A stretch of DNA of 64,000 nucleotides from Piezodorus guildinii (GCA_023052935.1 CM041298.1:117279977-117343976); one strand, 5' to 3'; counted from the first letter of the stretch, positions 43,321-55,043 are shown. The notes: generated by a model not told the origin, from the letters alone. Numbers and translations: made by a program.

Positions 43321-45104
43321 GACTACAGGGAGGCCATAATTACTTCAGGGAGGCCAAGAGGGCAGTTAAAATGAAAAGAAAAGAAGCTATAAGTTTTTTT
43401 TTGGGAGCAGAACTGCGAAATGATCGACCGTTGCATCCAGGGACAAAATGTAAAAGAAGTATGGAAGAGGCTAAAAGCGATCAAGACCCAGACCAACCAC
43501 AAGAATAGTCCTTGCCTTACATCAGACGAACACTGGAAGGACTACCTTTCCATTCTATTACAAGAAGACAGATCGGAATACAAGGTAGAAAAACAGGAAA
43601 ATGACCACTGCGAGTATGAATGTGAGGAGATCTCTGTGAATGAGGTGGAGGCAGCCTTGAGAAAGATGAAAAATGGAAAGTCACCAGGAGCCGGGGATCT
43701 ACCAAAAGAGTTGATAAAGGCAGGACCAAGAGAATTGAAGGAGATACTGCCTAAGATTTACACAGAGGGTATGAAAAAAGGAAAAGTTCCGGAGGATTGG
43801 TTAATGGGGGATATAATACCTATACACAAAAAAGGAAAAAGAAACATGTGCACCAATTGCAGAGGAATCACGGTAACATGTAGTAGAGGCAAGATTTATG
43901 GCCGAATTCTTAAGGAAAGACTAGAGGAAGAGGTCTCTGATCAGATAACGGAAGAGCAAGCAGGTTTTAGAAGTGGGAGATCATGTAGTGACCACATTTT
44001 TACCTTGACTCAGCTGGTGCAGAAGAGGATAGAATATGATCTTGAAACCCACTTAGCATTCATTGACCTTCGCAAAGCATACGATAGTGTTCCTTTAAAG
44101 AAACTGTGGGAGGCTTTGGATCTGGCTCAGATAAATAGAGGTCTCATTAAAGCTATAAAGAGTCTATATATAGGAGCTCGATCAAGAGTGAAAATAGGAA
44201 GAAAATATACTGAACCATTCCTGGTCACTAAATTTCTAAAGCAAGGATGTTGCCTCTCTCCAACACTTTTTAATATTTACGGGGAACAAACCCTAAGATT
44301 GTGGAAACAAAAGTGTCAAGGAATGGGTGTGGAGGTTGGTGATGATACACTTTTCAGCCTTCAGTTCGCAGACGATCAGGTTGTCCTAGCTTCAGAAGAA
44401 TGTGATCTTGAATATATGCTGAGGAAATTGAATGAAGCATACTCTGAGTGGGGTCTAGAGATCAGCAGAGAAAAAACGGAGTATATGCCATGCAACTCAA
44501 CAGTCTCAACCATCTGTGTGGAGGATTTGACGATCACACAGAGCAACGTCTTTAAATATCTTGGGGTAACAATAGATCAGTTCGGAACGATGACAAAAGA
44601 TATTGAAAATAAGATTGCAAATGGTAGAAGGATAGTAGGAATCTTGAATGGTGTTCTGTGGAGCAGACAGGTGTCGCTTCTTACGAAAAAAAAAAGATTT
44701 ACAATTCCTTCCTCCTAGGGACCAATTTAAATGGCGCTGAAACATGGACAGTGCTAAAATCGGCTGCAAGAAGATTGCAAGAAGGATATGGACTTTTGGA
44801 GTAGAGCCTGCGGCATATCCAGGCTGCAAAGAATCCCTAATGTGGAAATAAGAAAAAAAGTAGGGCTGAGCTGAACATCTTGAATGAGATATCAAAGAAG
44901 AGAATCATGTGGTATGGCCATGTCATGAGGATGGAAGGGACGCGGTGGCCACATAAAATGATAAAGTACTCCCCGCAGAAGAGGCGAAGACGAGGAAGAC
45001 CCCGCAGAACGTGGATAGAGAGTGTGAGGGAGGGGTGGCGGCCAGAGGAGGACTGCAGGGACAGGGAGCACTGGCGTTCTGAAGTACTAAGTTTCGGGAT
45101 GTGA
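43321..45104 (+). pseudogene. RTE-1 reverse transcriptase, 5'-truncated with frameshift
   Basis: The long open part 43420-44718 reads, in order: EVEAALRKMKNGKSPGAGDLP (RT motif 0/1), WLMGDIIPIHKKGKRNMCTN, NCRGITVTCSRGKIYGRIL, EQAGFRSGRSCSDHI, HLAFIDLRKAYDSVPL (catalytic Asp), LKQGCCLSPTLFNIY, and LQFADDQVVLAS (catalytic FADD), then VFKYLGVTID. A frameshift in the A run at about 44687-44696 ends that frame; the product continues as YNSFLLGTNLNGAETW and, after further breaks, RIMWYGHVMRMEGTRWP and RRRRGRPRRTWIESV to a stop at 45102-45104. This C-terminus is characteristic of RTE-like elements. The endonuclease is missing. Confidence 0.9.
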
Positions 45105-45136
45105 CGCAAGTTGCAGAACCCGAGGAAAAAAAAAAA
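45105..45136 (+). mobile_element. RTE-1 3' end and A tail
   Basis: Very short 3' UTR and an A run ending at 45136. The 8-bp duplication AGTTTCAT at 43313-43320 and 45137-45144 bounds the 1816-bp insertion 43321-45136. Confidence 0.85.
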
Positions 45137-45166
45137 AGTTTCATAGGACTCTTCGCCCGGGAGTTA

Positions 45167-45212
<46 letters not shown>

Positions 45213-45352
45213 CTTTTTTGCGGAACTTGGTCATTTGGATTCAGGAGACTCTAAAACGTGTATTTCCGTCTAAAACTGGAATTAGAAAATGTTCACGATC
45301 ACAATACTTTCCCTTACTATATATTTCATTTATAGGTAAGTGAAAGTAAAAA

Positions 45353-45463
45353 CCAATATGATTATACACCCCAATAATTCTTGTTAAAAGATATTGATTA
45401 GACCCATTCATAAACTTAAAAAGAAGGAAAAGAAAAAAGTTATAAAAAAATCATCGTTTAATA
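45353..45463. other. Short unassigned gap before mariner
   Basis: Unremarkable AT-rich DNA; TA at 45462-45463 precedes the mariner end. Confidence 0.5.
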
Positions 45464-46362
45464 TTGGGTTGATGCAAAATTAATGCAGGTTTTTAGTAGG
45501 TATTGTAAATACGCCATATCTTTACTTTAACCATATATATTTAATCAAAATAATTTCCATCTGAATCAATGCACTTTTGCCAACGTTCAACAAGCTTTCT
45601 TATTCCACCAGAAAAAAAATCCGAATCCCTGGACTCAATGAAATCACGAAAAGAATTTTCAATGTCGTCCTGGTTTTGAAAATTTTTCTCCCTCAAAAAG
45701 TTGTCCAGATGCCTGAAAAAGTGGAAGTCTGTAGGAGAGAGGTCAGGTGAATAAGGCGGATGTTGGAGAACTTCGTAGCCCAACTCGTGCAGTCGTCGAA
45801 GCGTTGGTTGTGCAACGTGTGGTCTGGCGTTATCGTGGAGCAGGATCGGCCCCTTCCGATTCATCAATGCTGGGCAAAGACGTTGCAATTTTTGAGTTCC
45901 GAGTTCCGCCGCCATTTCTCGTGTGGTTTTGGTTGGGTCTTCTTCCACTTTTGACCTCAGCTGGTCGTTGTCCAGAGCAAGATGACGGCCCCGACCTTCC
46001 TTGTCTTCGAGGTCGAAATCTCCTCTGCGAAACTTCTGGAACCAACGCTGCACCGTGCACTCATTAATAGCCCCCTGACCCCACACTTCATTAATATTAC
46101 GAGCCCTTTGCGCAGCGCTGCGCCCTAATTTAAATTCGTAAAAATAAATTTGACGAAAATCGCACTTTGACATTTTCGATTCAAGACCTTTGAACACACT
46201 GAACAAAACGATTTTACTAAACAAATTCATGGTGAAAGAGAGGGTATTAGATAAGGTTTGTTTTGGTATAATAATGATCAATGTTAGGATTAGCTTTGTT
46301 TACACAATTGGAATTAAGATTTTGCAATAGAGGAAACCTGCATTAATTTCGCATCAGCCCGA
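45464..46362 (-). mobile_element. Mariner, internally deleted, 0.9 kb
   Basis: Terminal inverted repeats: TTGGGTTGATGCAAAATTAA at 45464 and the matching end complementary to 46362 with CGGGCTGATGCGAAATTAA; about 27 of 30 match. Left flank TA; the right flank reads TG, so one base of the duplication has changed. The TIR resembles Hsmar1 / cecropia-subfamily mariners. Length is about 380 bp short of a complete mariner. Confidence 0.85.
45541..46173 (-). CDS. Mariner transposase, internally deleted but open
   Basis: 210 codons from M at 46173 (MSKCDFRQIYFYEF); the upstream 36 open codons lack family similarity. Residues ~1-85 form the N-terminal helix-turn-helix region (GRSAAQRARNINEVWGQGAI, TVQRWFQKFRRGDFDLEDKE), the TIR-binding part. 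After AAELG at ~residue 88 the protein jumps to PILLHDNARPHVAQ (second catalytic Asp), HPPYSPDLSPTDFHFF (third Asp, DD34D spacing) and the usual C-terminus WQKCIDSDGNYFD. About 130 residues, including the first catalytic Asp (the TGDE region), are gone, against a usual length near 345. It cannot catalyse transposition, but a DNA-binding part and an open frame remain. The mariner subfamily assignment is from memory of motif patterns. Confidence 0.9.
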   Translation of the reverse strand: MSKCDFRQIYFYEFKLGRSAAQRARNINEVWGQGAINECTVQRWFQKFRRGDFDLEDKEGRGRHLALDNDQLRSKVEEDPTKTTREMAAELGTQKLQRLCPALMNRKGPILLHDNARPHVAQPTLRRLHELGYEVLQHPPYSPDLSPTDFHFFRHLDNFLREKNFQNQDDIENSFRDFIESRDSDFFSGGIRKLVERWQKCIDSDGNYFD

Positions 46363-46675
46363 TGATAAATAGAGGAAATTTTCCTCTCTAACCGTTGAGA
46401 AGCGGGTTATGGGTCATATGAGCTTTTTTGTTCCTCTTTAGCTCAAGTATCTGTTTCTTCAATATGGCTAGACTTTTATAAGAGACCATATATATATACA
46501 TACAAATTGATTTCTGTTATTTTTTATTTTTTTTTTTTTATGTTATACATTTCTTAGCGTTTTTAAAATAAAATATCTTTGTATAGAACGAATGAAATAC
46601 AGCGATTGAACCCGCCAATATCAGAGAAATAGTTTTAAAACCATCAAAGTTTAATAACAAAGAGATAAAATTCCA
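46363..46675. other. Unassigned stretch
   Basis: T-rich; nothing recognised. Confidence 0.4.
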
Positions 46676-47529
46676 TTTTTACTTTCACTTACTATATATA
46701 GTAAGGAGGAAGTATTGCGATCGTGAAAATTTTCGAATTCTAGTTTTCAACGGAAATACAGTAGAAATACCCCTGAGTCCAAATAACCAAGTCCCGCAAA
46801 AAGGTCTGTGTGTGTGTGGTAACCCCGGCCGAAACGGTAAGCTCTATGAAACTGAAATATCATATTTAAGACAACTATACGCCCGAGACGTGACAAAACT
46901 TTTTTCATCAAAATGAGCCTACCAGAAGAGGCACTTTATACCATGCATTTTCTCGAAAACGGTTCCAACGATTTTAATTAAACTCGCTATATCAATGTAA
47001 AATCTAATAGGCTTTAATATCATGTTCTGACAGGTCTTAAATGCCGATATTTTAAATTTACTTCCCTAAAGTACCTTTAATTTTGTAGATTGAATAAAAA
47101 TAACTATATTATCTTGTTAACGCTGATGAAAAACACGTAAATATATAAATTGAATAAATTCGATACCCAACTAAAGGAGAAAACAGAAAAACTATTTTTT
47201 TAATTCAATTATTCGTTTTTCAATATAAGAGCAGTAATATACATGTATGATATACCGTTGGAAAGCTAAAGATTTTAGAAAAATATTATCTCACACCCAA
47301 GCTTTTAAAAGTTAATAGAGAGTGATGAAATGAACATAAAGCTAACTGTTTATTTTAGATAATAATATGATAGATTTTTTAATAAAACACATGTTTCTAT
47401 ATAAATTCAATATAATTAATTCCTTAATAGTTTCACTTATTTTTATCTCTAACTGTATTTGAAAATTCTTTTATTGATTTTAAAAATGGAGGTAAGTGAA
47501 AGTCGTGTGTTGCCCACACCAGATTTTTT
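46676..47529 (-). mobile_element. TH repeat, full length
   Basis: Minus orientation. Tail palindrome CTTACTATATATAGTAAG at 46688-46705, GT tract at 46807-46818, head CACACCAGATTTTTT at 47529. Close to copy B. Confidence 0.9.
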
Positions 47530-47880
47530 AAAGTTCAAAATATATCAAACTTTGAATAATAAAAGCTCTTATTCATGAAGTGTTGGTTAATTATAGATGG
47601 GTATTTTTTTTTTGGCAATTGATGAAGTATAGAAATTAAAAAAATAAAGAAGTAATCTAGTAACGAAATTTATCTTTAATCATTTATGTATATACTTTTC
47701 CGGTACTTTCTGTCATTCATAACATACAATTGTGATATTTCAATTCTTTTTTTTTTTTCTTTACTATTGCTTTATTGAGAAATAATACAATCTACCACTA
47801 TCTAGGGCAATGAGTAAAAGAGCTAAAAGAAGTCATTCATTCCATATGTACAGAGTAAAACAAAAAAAATTTATTTTATT
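47530..47880. other. Unassigned AT-rich stretch
   Basis: Nothing recognised. Confidence 0.4.
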
Positions 47881-48435
47881 TTAAATATTCTTATTGAAAT
47901 TTACAACTGTATATTGTAATACAACTAGTAAATATGCTGGTAAAGATAAAATACATGAAAAAACAGGAAGAGAGACTGCCCATTGGCAGTACTCTAGTAG
48001 TCAATCTAAACAAGAAGGTCTCGAGGCCATCTTCTTTTCAGACGCCTCGGAGGGTTATCAGGGATCGAAGAGGAAGCTACGGTAGAAACTAGTGGGTTAG
48101 AGTGGGAATGGAGTTTTGCATGGAAAGATTCATACCTGGTTCGGGCCAAAACAGTAACATAGGGAACATCAAGATCTTTGTGGATGAGCTTATTAGTGAC
48201 AAAGTAAGGAGCGTTGAGGATTCTACGAAGGATTTTGGATTGTAAGGATTGGATACGAGAGGAATTGGATGGTTTGGTGGAGCCCCATAGCTCAATTCCG
48301 TAAGTCCAGATAGGTATTATAATAGTCATGTAGATGAGTCTTTTGTAGTTAAGTGGAATATTAGAACGTTTGTCTAGTAAGTGTTGAAGTAGTCTAAAAC
48401 GTCGTGCAGTTTATTGTCGTTTCAGTCTTGTATGA
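47881..48435 (-). pseudogene. Jockey-1 ORF2 3' fragment
   Basis: Minus strand. MTIIIPIWTYGIELWGSTKP, SKILRRILNAPYFVTNKL, then RRLKRRWPRDLLV and a stop at 48006-48008; 3' UTR with CCCATTGGCAGTACTCT to about 47890. 5'-truncated at about 48435. The C-terminal 107 codons are open, so the copy is young. Confidence 0.85.
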
Positions 48436-48564
48436 GGGTATAACAAAAAATAAATAAATTTCTTTTCTTTTTTAATTTGTTTGGAAGTTTTCTTAATAGG
48501 AACATATAAAAAAGCACACACTGCCTTCCATTCCTCATCCAATCACTTTATTTCACAAGTCTTT

Positions 48565-48645
48565 TATCATTTTTTCATACTAGTCGACGTTTCGGGGCTG
48601 TTTCCCCATTTTCAAGACTGAAACAATTTATTCATACTTTCATTA
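48565..48645 (-). ncRNA. Degraded hammerhead-like motif
   Basis: Minus reading: stem I AGTC/GACT (4 bp) abutting a degenerate core (TTGAAAA), stem II GGGG/CCCC, GAAAC, GTC. Stems and spacing are as in the 41651 motif but the core has mutated, so presumably inactive. Confidence 0.5.
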
Positions 48646-48679
48646 GTGAATAAAATTACATTATTAAAACCCTAATTTT

Positions 48680-48731
48680 AACGATCGCAATACTTTCCCT
48701 TACTATATATGATAAGTGGAAGTAAAAAATT
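48680..48731 (+). mobile_element. TH repeat tail fragment
   Basis: ACGATCGCAATACTTTCCCT, a decayed hairpin TTACTATATATGATAAG and GGAAGTAAAAAA. Confidence 0.75.
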
Positions 48732-49631
48732 CTTTAATTAATAGTTTGTTTTTTAGCATATTTTTATCATGCAAATGTTTTACATTGCAAGTTCTTTATT
48801 CAAACCGATTTTGCTCCTAAACGATAGGCCCTGGCGACAATATAAAGCAACAACATTTTTTAAATTAAATTTCTGATATGGAAACTTTTTGTAAATTTTC
48901 AATCCGAGCTAAAAAAAAATGAGCTAGCGGTGGTCGAAATGTTACATTTTTGAGGATGAAAAAACCCAAATAAAAAAGAATGGTAGTATCGCTTTATTTA
49001 TACCTTGGGTTTCAAAATAAACGTTTATTACCGTTACAATTCATCCGAAAAAAATTTCTTTATAAAAAAAATATCATTAAAATATACAGCTTCGGGATTT
49101 AAATAATCTTAAAAAAAATTGTTTCAAGTTTTAATAGGAGCTCCAGCATTATTAAAATTACAATTAAAAAAATAACTTGTTATAACTTAAACTTCTTCCT
49201 CAGAGTTTTTCAACAGTTAAAACCTTCTTTCCTTAGAAATGTTTTGTTGTAATTTTCAATGGAATCCATTATAAATTTTCTAAAAATGAATTTTTATAAT
49301 TGGAAAACATTATATTAGCAAAAGACATCTGTAAACACCCTCCTTTACTAATGAGGAATTCCTAGTACTGATCATCTGCAACGATGCCTCATTGCGATTA
49401 TTAGGTATAGGATTATTAATTGAAGCCCACTGGGCAGCTGCTTATATTCTCATTAATATTGTTGAACATCCCAGGGAATATTTACATTCTAAACCTAATT
49501 TAATTATGTAAATATATACTGTTGAAACGAATAATTAATGAAACGATAACGAACAAAGAGATTATAGCATCCCAAACAGAAACATTTCTAATAAATAGAT
49601 GATTCCTTAATCTTATTTATAAGTTTTTTTA
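48732..49631. other. Unassigned AT-rich stretch
   Basis: Not matched to other parts of the window. 49320-49510 has more balanced composition; no ORF. Confidence 0.4.
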
Positions 49632-50498
49632 TTACTTTCACTTACCTATATATGAAATATATAGTAAGGGAAAGTATTGCGATCGTGAAAATTTTCGAAT
49701 TCCAGTTTTCAACGGAAATACACGTTTTAGGGTCTCCTGAGTCCAAATATCCAAGTCCCGCAAAATGGTCTGTGTCTCCGTGTGTCTGTGTGTGGTAACT
49801 CTAGCGCAAAAACGAAAAGTCGTACGGAACTGAAATTTCATATTTAATACAGTTTTACATTTTCATACAAAACACAAAATCAGCATAACTGAACAGCCAC
49901 CTTATGCCATGCGTGCAAAATGCATTCTACGATATTGATTAAACCCGCTATGTCGATGTAAAATTGAACGGGCTTTAATATCATGTAAATTTCCTTCCGA
50001 TTGAAATAGTTTGACAGGGATTAAATGCCGATATTTAAAAATGTCTTCCTCTGAAATATCTTTAATTTTGTAGATTCGAAAACATTAACCATATCGTCTG
50101 ATTAGCATTGCTGAAAAACAGGTCAATATATAAGTTGAACGAATTCAATATCCAACTAAACGAGAAAACTGCGAAACTATTTTTTTTTTAAATGAGAACA
50201 GTGCATATCATGTATAATATACCTTTGGAATGCTATAGATCATAGAAAAAACATAATCTTATACATACTACTATAAAAGTTAACGATGAGTGATGAAAAG
50301 CCGACAAAACAAACTGATTGTAGTAGATAATAATCTATTAAATTATTTAGTAAGGTAATAGTAATACATGTTTCTATTAAAATCTAATTTAAATAATTCT
50401 TTAACAATTTATTTTCGTTTATAAATTTGTTTAAAAATTGTTGGATTGATATAAATAATGGAGGTTAGTGAAAGTTGTGTGTTGCGCGCAGCATTTAT
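49632..50498 (-). mobile_element. TH repeat, full length
   Basis: Tail hairpin of the longer type (CTTACCTATATATGAAATAT and ATATAGTAAG, 49642-49669), short GTGTCTGTGTGTGG tract, head region TTGCGCGCAGC at 50498. No CTGG head terminus. Confidence 0.85.
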
Positions 50499-50605
50499 TT
50501 TTATCTCTAACTGTATTTGAAAATTCTTAAATCAATTTTAAGAACGGAGGAAAGTGAAAGACGTGTGTTTGTGTGAAAGACCTGCACCCGATTTTCTTTT
50601 TAAAG
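50499..50605 (-). mobile_element. TH repeat head fragment
   Basis: ACTGTATTTGAAAATTCTTA, AACGGAGGAAAGTGAAAGAC and CTGCACCCGATTTTC mark a second head lying head-on behind the preceding copy in the same orientation. Confidence 0.75.
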
Positions 50606-50667
50606 TTTTGCTAGTGGGATAATTTAAGTAATACGGTATGATATTTAAATTGGTCAGTCTTTAATAA

Positions 50668-51353
50668 CATTACCCTTACGCCCGATATGTTACAGCGACT
50701 TTTTCACTAAAATCGGCTGACCGGGAGTCCTACTTTATCCTATGCATTTTGCACCTTTTTACGATAATCTCAAAAACAGCTCTAATGATTTTGATTAAAC
50801 TCGCTACATCTATGTAAAATTTAATGGGCTTTAATACGATGTAGATTTCATTCTGATTGAAATGGTCTGACAGGGCTTAAATGAAAATATTTTAAATTTT
50901 CTTTCTCTAAAGTACCTTTAATTTTGTATATTCTGTAAAAATAAGTATATTATCTTGTTAGCATTGATAATTGATAGTTGAGCGAATTTGATATACAACT
51001 AAAGGAGAAAACTAAAAACATATTTTTTTAATGCAATTTATTGTTTTTAAACATAAGAACAGTATGCATGTATAATATACCCTTGGAAAGCTAAATATTT
51101 TATAAAAAATATTATCTTATACACAAGCTGGTAAAAGTTAATAAAGAGTGATGAAAATCCCATGAAACTAATTGATTATTTTAGATAAAAATATAATAGA
51201 TTTTTTAATAAAATACATGTTTCTGTAGAAATTCAATTTAATTAATTCTTTAATAGTTTCACTCATTTTGTCCGTAACTGTATTTGAATATTCTTTAATC
51301 GATTTTAAAAACGGAGGTAAGTGAATGTCGTGTGTTGCCCGCACCAGATTTTT
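50668..51353 (-). mobile_element. TH repeat, tail missing
   Basis: Body from ACGCCCGATATGTTACAGCG to head CGCACCAGATTTTT at 51353. The microsatellite and hairpin part is absent. Confidence 0.85.
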
Positions 51354-52070
51354 ACATAAACGATTGAGACGTTGATTTCCAAAAGGTAATAAAGGACATT
51401 TTTCAAAATTGATTTTTTGACATATTTTTATTCTAATGGTTTATTTCAATCTAGACCCGTCATCAGATTTTATCTAAAAAACTGAAATAAGTAAGCATTT
51501 TTGAATAAGTACACCGAAAATTAAATACAACATATATGTACACATATATAGCGGATCATAAAGAATGCCATACGCCTCTAACTAGATTTTTTTTTTGGGA
51601 CAAACATAAAATAGGTGATTGTTAAAGGAACTAGTTCACACTCCATCAAGTTTTTTTTTTTTTTGTCATTCTCTAAATAATCATTTTCGGCTACATCAAT
51701 ATTTTAGTCCTATTACTAATAATTCTTTCTATTGTGTCACCTAATAATACTTATACAATAACGTAATAATTTCATTTATTTTAGACTTTATAATATCTAA
51801 TCAGAACCTTTTTCATTATTCCTAATCCTCTAGCACAGTCCCTATATAGAACCACCAATCCTAAGAATTATGGACCTAAAATATATTAAAAAAATTATTT
51901 AAACAAAATTTTTTATACCTATACATGGATAGTTTTTTTAAATTAAAAAAAAAATTTAACTAGTAACAATTGAAAATGTGTGTGCATAGTCTTATACAAA
52001 AGACACCCCAAACCATCATATATTTATAATTTCTTAAAGTTTCGAAAAATCATATTACTTCTTGTCTAAG
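51354..52070. other. Unassigned AT-rich stretch
   Basis: 51823-51865 (CCTAATCCTCTAGCACAGTC, AACCACC) resembles the Jockey-2 C-terminal coding region (441-470) and may be a ~45-bp relic. Confidence 0.45.
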
Positions 52071-52212
52071 TATTTTTACTTTCACTTACTATACATAGTA
52101 TGGAAAAGTAATGCGATCTTGAAAATTTTCGAATTATATATTTCCAGTTTTAAACGGAAATACACGGTTTAGGGTCTTCTGAGTCCAAATAACCAAGTCC
52201 CGCAAAAAGGTC
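52071..52212 (-). mobile_element. TH repeat tail fragment
   Basis: TTTTTACTTTCACTTACTAT, GGGTCTTCTGAGTCCAAATA and CCCGCAAAAAGGTC; broken off before the microsatellite. Confidence 0.8.
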
Positions 52213-52572
52213 AGATTTTTTTTTTTATTTCATGACACTGTCAAGCTTAACACCCTTTACTGAAACAAAACCAAAAATGTCTTAAAAAGTTACGAATCAG
52301 TTAGAACTATCATTAAAAATAGATATTATTGATAAAATCGTATAGGAGTAATTAGATAGGTTTTGTTTAAACTAAAGGAAATGTTCATATATAAGGTGGC
52401 TTAAGCCAAAATAAACGTTGAAGTATCAGGTGACTTGTAAGGAAAAGTAGGTTAAAAGGTTGCGTAAAAGGGAGGAGAATAGGTTTCTTTTAGGTGTAAT
52501 AAGATAAGTTTCAACGGCCTGGGGCTATTCTCTAAAAACAGGGTGCCTCTTTGTAGTAGATTGAACTCACAG
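52213..52572. other. Unassigned stretch
   Basis: Nothing recognised. Confidence 0.4.
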
Positions 52573-52606
52573 TAAATATATATATATATGTGTATATATG
52601 TATATA

Positions 52607-52657
<51 letters not shown>
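52573..52657. repeat. AT then GT microsatellite
   Basis: AT-rich dinucleotides followed by a ~45-base GT run (52611-52656). Confidence 0.95.
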
Positions 52658-52724
52658 CATGTACTATTTGACCCGGAAAACGTTCTGCTATATGAAGTAT
52701 TTCTAGAGAATGTAAAGGTTATTA

Positions 52725-53265
52725 AATAAAAAATATGTTTGCACTTTTCTCCTTTAGTTGTTTATTAAATTCGCTAAACTTGCATATTTAGCCATTATTT
52801 ATAAATGCTAATCAGATGATGTGCCTATTTTTTTTTTTAAATCTACAAAATCAAAGGTACTTTAGAGGAAGAAAATTTAAAATATCGGCATTTAAGCCCT
52901 GTCAGACTATTTCAATCAGAATTAAATCCACATCATATTAAAGCCCATCAAATTTTACATCGATATATAGAGTTTAATCAAAATCAGTTATAGCCGTTTT
53001 TGAGAAAATCGTAAGAAAGTCCAAAATGCATTATATAGTAGGCTCTTTTGGTTAGCCGATTTTGCTATTACGTTTCGGAGGTATAATTGTCTTAAATATG
53101 CGATTTCAGTTTCGTACGACTTACCGTTTTTGCGCTAGACTTACCCCAAAAGCACACAGAGACCTTTTTTCGGGAATTGGTTATTTAGACTCAAATTAAA
53201 AATTTTCACGACGGCAATACTTTCCCTTATTATATATTTCATACATAGGTAAGTTAAAGTAAAAA
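52725..53265 (+). mobile_element. TH repeat, head missing
   Basis: Plus orientation body from TTTGCACTTTTCTCCTTTAG to the tail ATACATAGGTAAGTTAAAGT at 53265; very short CA tract. Confidence 0.8.
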
Positions 53266-53334
53266 TAAATAACGTATTGTGAAGGTGTGGGGGTGGGATG
53301 AATAACAGAAACAGAAATGGAGTATGGAGCATTA

Positions 53335-54128
53335 GATTTATTCGTCGGTTCTACTTTATACCATGCATTTTGCACTTTTTACTATTTTCTAAAAAACGGC
53401 TTTAACGATTTTCTATAAAGTACCTTTAATTTTGTAGATGCTATAAAAATTACTATATTATCTTTTTAACACTGATAAAAAACGGATAAATATAATTTGA
53501 ATCAATACAATATCCAATTCGAGCAGAAAAGATCAAACAAATTTTTATTTTTTCAATTTTTGTGTTTTGGACATTAAAACACTAATATGGACTTATAATA
53601 TACCATTGGAAAGCTAAATATTTTAGAAAAAAATATTCCTTTTTACACAAAATGAAACTAACTGATTGTTGTAGATAATAATATAATAGATTACTTAATA
53701 AAACACATATTTCTATTGAAACTCAATGTAATTAATTCAATAACAAATTATTTTCATATCTTACTGTATTTGTTTGTTTATTTATTTCACGCCCCTTTAT
53801 GCTGCTGTGGCTAATCGGACGATGCTACAATGGGAGCCATAAATTTTGCCTATCAAGGTTTAATTAGGTTAGGGATCTTTAACGAGTACCTGACATCGCA
53901 CAGGCTCGGGACCACCTTTTAACGTCCCTTCGGAAGGACGGAATAACTAAGGATTTTTTACTCCCATTAAAATATCCTAAGCCCACATGCGGGTTTGAAC
54001 CCAGGACCCTTGGGCATATGAGGCTGTTATGCTAGCCACCCTTTCTTCCTCTATTTAAAAATTCTTAAATTGATTTTAACAACGAAGCTAAGTAAAAGTA
54101 GCGTGTTGTGTGCACTAGATTTTTTTTC
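53335..54128 (-). mobile_element. TH repeat split by SINE-B
   Basis: Minus body from about 53340 to 53765, resuming at 54044 and ending TGCACTAGATTTTTTTT. The tail part is missing. SINE-B lies between. Confidence 0.8.
53766..54043 (-). repeat. SINE-B copy inside a TH repeat
   Basis: Minus strand. TTTATTTATTTCACGCCCCT tail side, GGGACCACCTTTTAACGTCC, box-B-like GGGTTTGAACCCAGGACC. The flanks TCTTACTGTATTT and TCTTCCTCTATTT could be a decayed 13-bp duplication (2 mismatches). Confidence 0.85.
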
Positions 54129-54440
54129 GATTAAGCGAATAGTAATATAGATTGATAAACTAACGTTAGAAGTTTAAAGATTTTAGAATATATGTTATCT
54201 TATTAACCATGTTGTAAACTGTAAGGCAGAAAAAAAGTAAAGAGAGGACACGCAACCGATTATTGTAGTTAATAAATTCCGTTGTAAGATTATTTAGTTG
54301 GAAACACCTGTTTCCTTCAAAATTCAATATAATCCTTTAGTTTTTACGAGCTAGTCTTATTTTATTTAAAAATTCTAGAATTGATTTTGACTAAGAAGGT
54401 AAGAGAAGTGGTGTATTGCGAGTACCAGACTTTTATTTGT
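54129..54440 (-). mobile_element. TH repeat head fragment
   Basis: TTAGAAGTTTAAAGATTTTA, then head AGGTAAGAGAAGTGGTG and GTACCAGAC near 54431. Diverged. Confidence 0.65.
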
Positions 54441-54561
54441 ACCTTCAAACATACTATTGCTATGTTTTTGACCGACTGCTTTTTTAAGACAGCAGTACCT
54501 TCAAAAAATAGCTTACTTGATATCTTTAATCGATATATGTTTATATATAAAATATATTTTG

Positions 54562-54885
54562 TCAGTGTTCTCTCAAAGTTTGTAGACTACACATGTCTAA
54601 TGAAGACACTATTTTGTCCAAAATTGTAAGTAATTTTATAATAGTATGTTTAATGTAAATCCTAATTTAAAATATCTATGTACTTAATGTATAAGTATTC
54701 ATTGTTCAATGTACTCTTTTCTAACAATAACATCATATATTAATTATTGTATAATAATATTATTGTTCTGTTTTTTTGTTTTTCCTTTGTTAAGGCATGA
54801 TTATGAGAACAATAAATTCTCGAAACGTTGCATAGGTAAAATTGTTTATTCATTGACTGAAACCTGAGAACAACAAAAACTTATA
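54562..54885 (+). mobile_element. Insert with hammerhead-like motif
   Basis: Sequence absent from R1 copy 1. Near its right end it has a 5-bp hairpin GAGAA/TTCTC followed by GAAACGTT (54803-54827), the same GAAAC-GTT arrangement as at 41651, but the CUGAUGA core is not intact. Confidence 0.5.
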
Positions 54886-55043
54886 TATATATAGACTATA
54901 TTTAATGAAACCATTGGATTTTCTTTCCAAAGGTATCGTGTTTACCGATCCCAGTTAGTGGCATGCAGAGTAAGATTAAATTATACAGGTTTTAATAACT
55001 GACCTTATTATTTAAATTAACGTGAACATATACAATCTTTTTA

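Larger units (their letters stand above)
42641..45352 (+). mobile_element. TH repeat, split by RTE-1
   Basis: Head AAAATCTGGTGCAGGCAACA; body to 43320; resumes at 45137 with CA tract 45169-45209 and GACCTTTTTTGCGGAACTTG. The tail hairpin has the alternative loop (CTTACTATATATTTCATTTA...GGTAAG). The RTE-1 insertion lies at 43321-45136. Confidence 0.9.

Noticed and set aside
45747..46067. Plus-strand ORFs across the mariner
   Set aside because: Antisense of the transposase frame.
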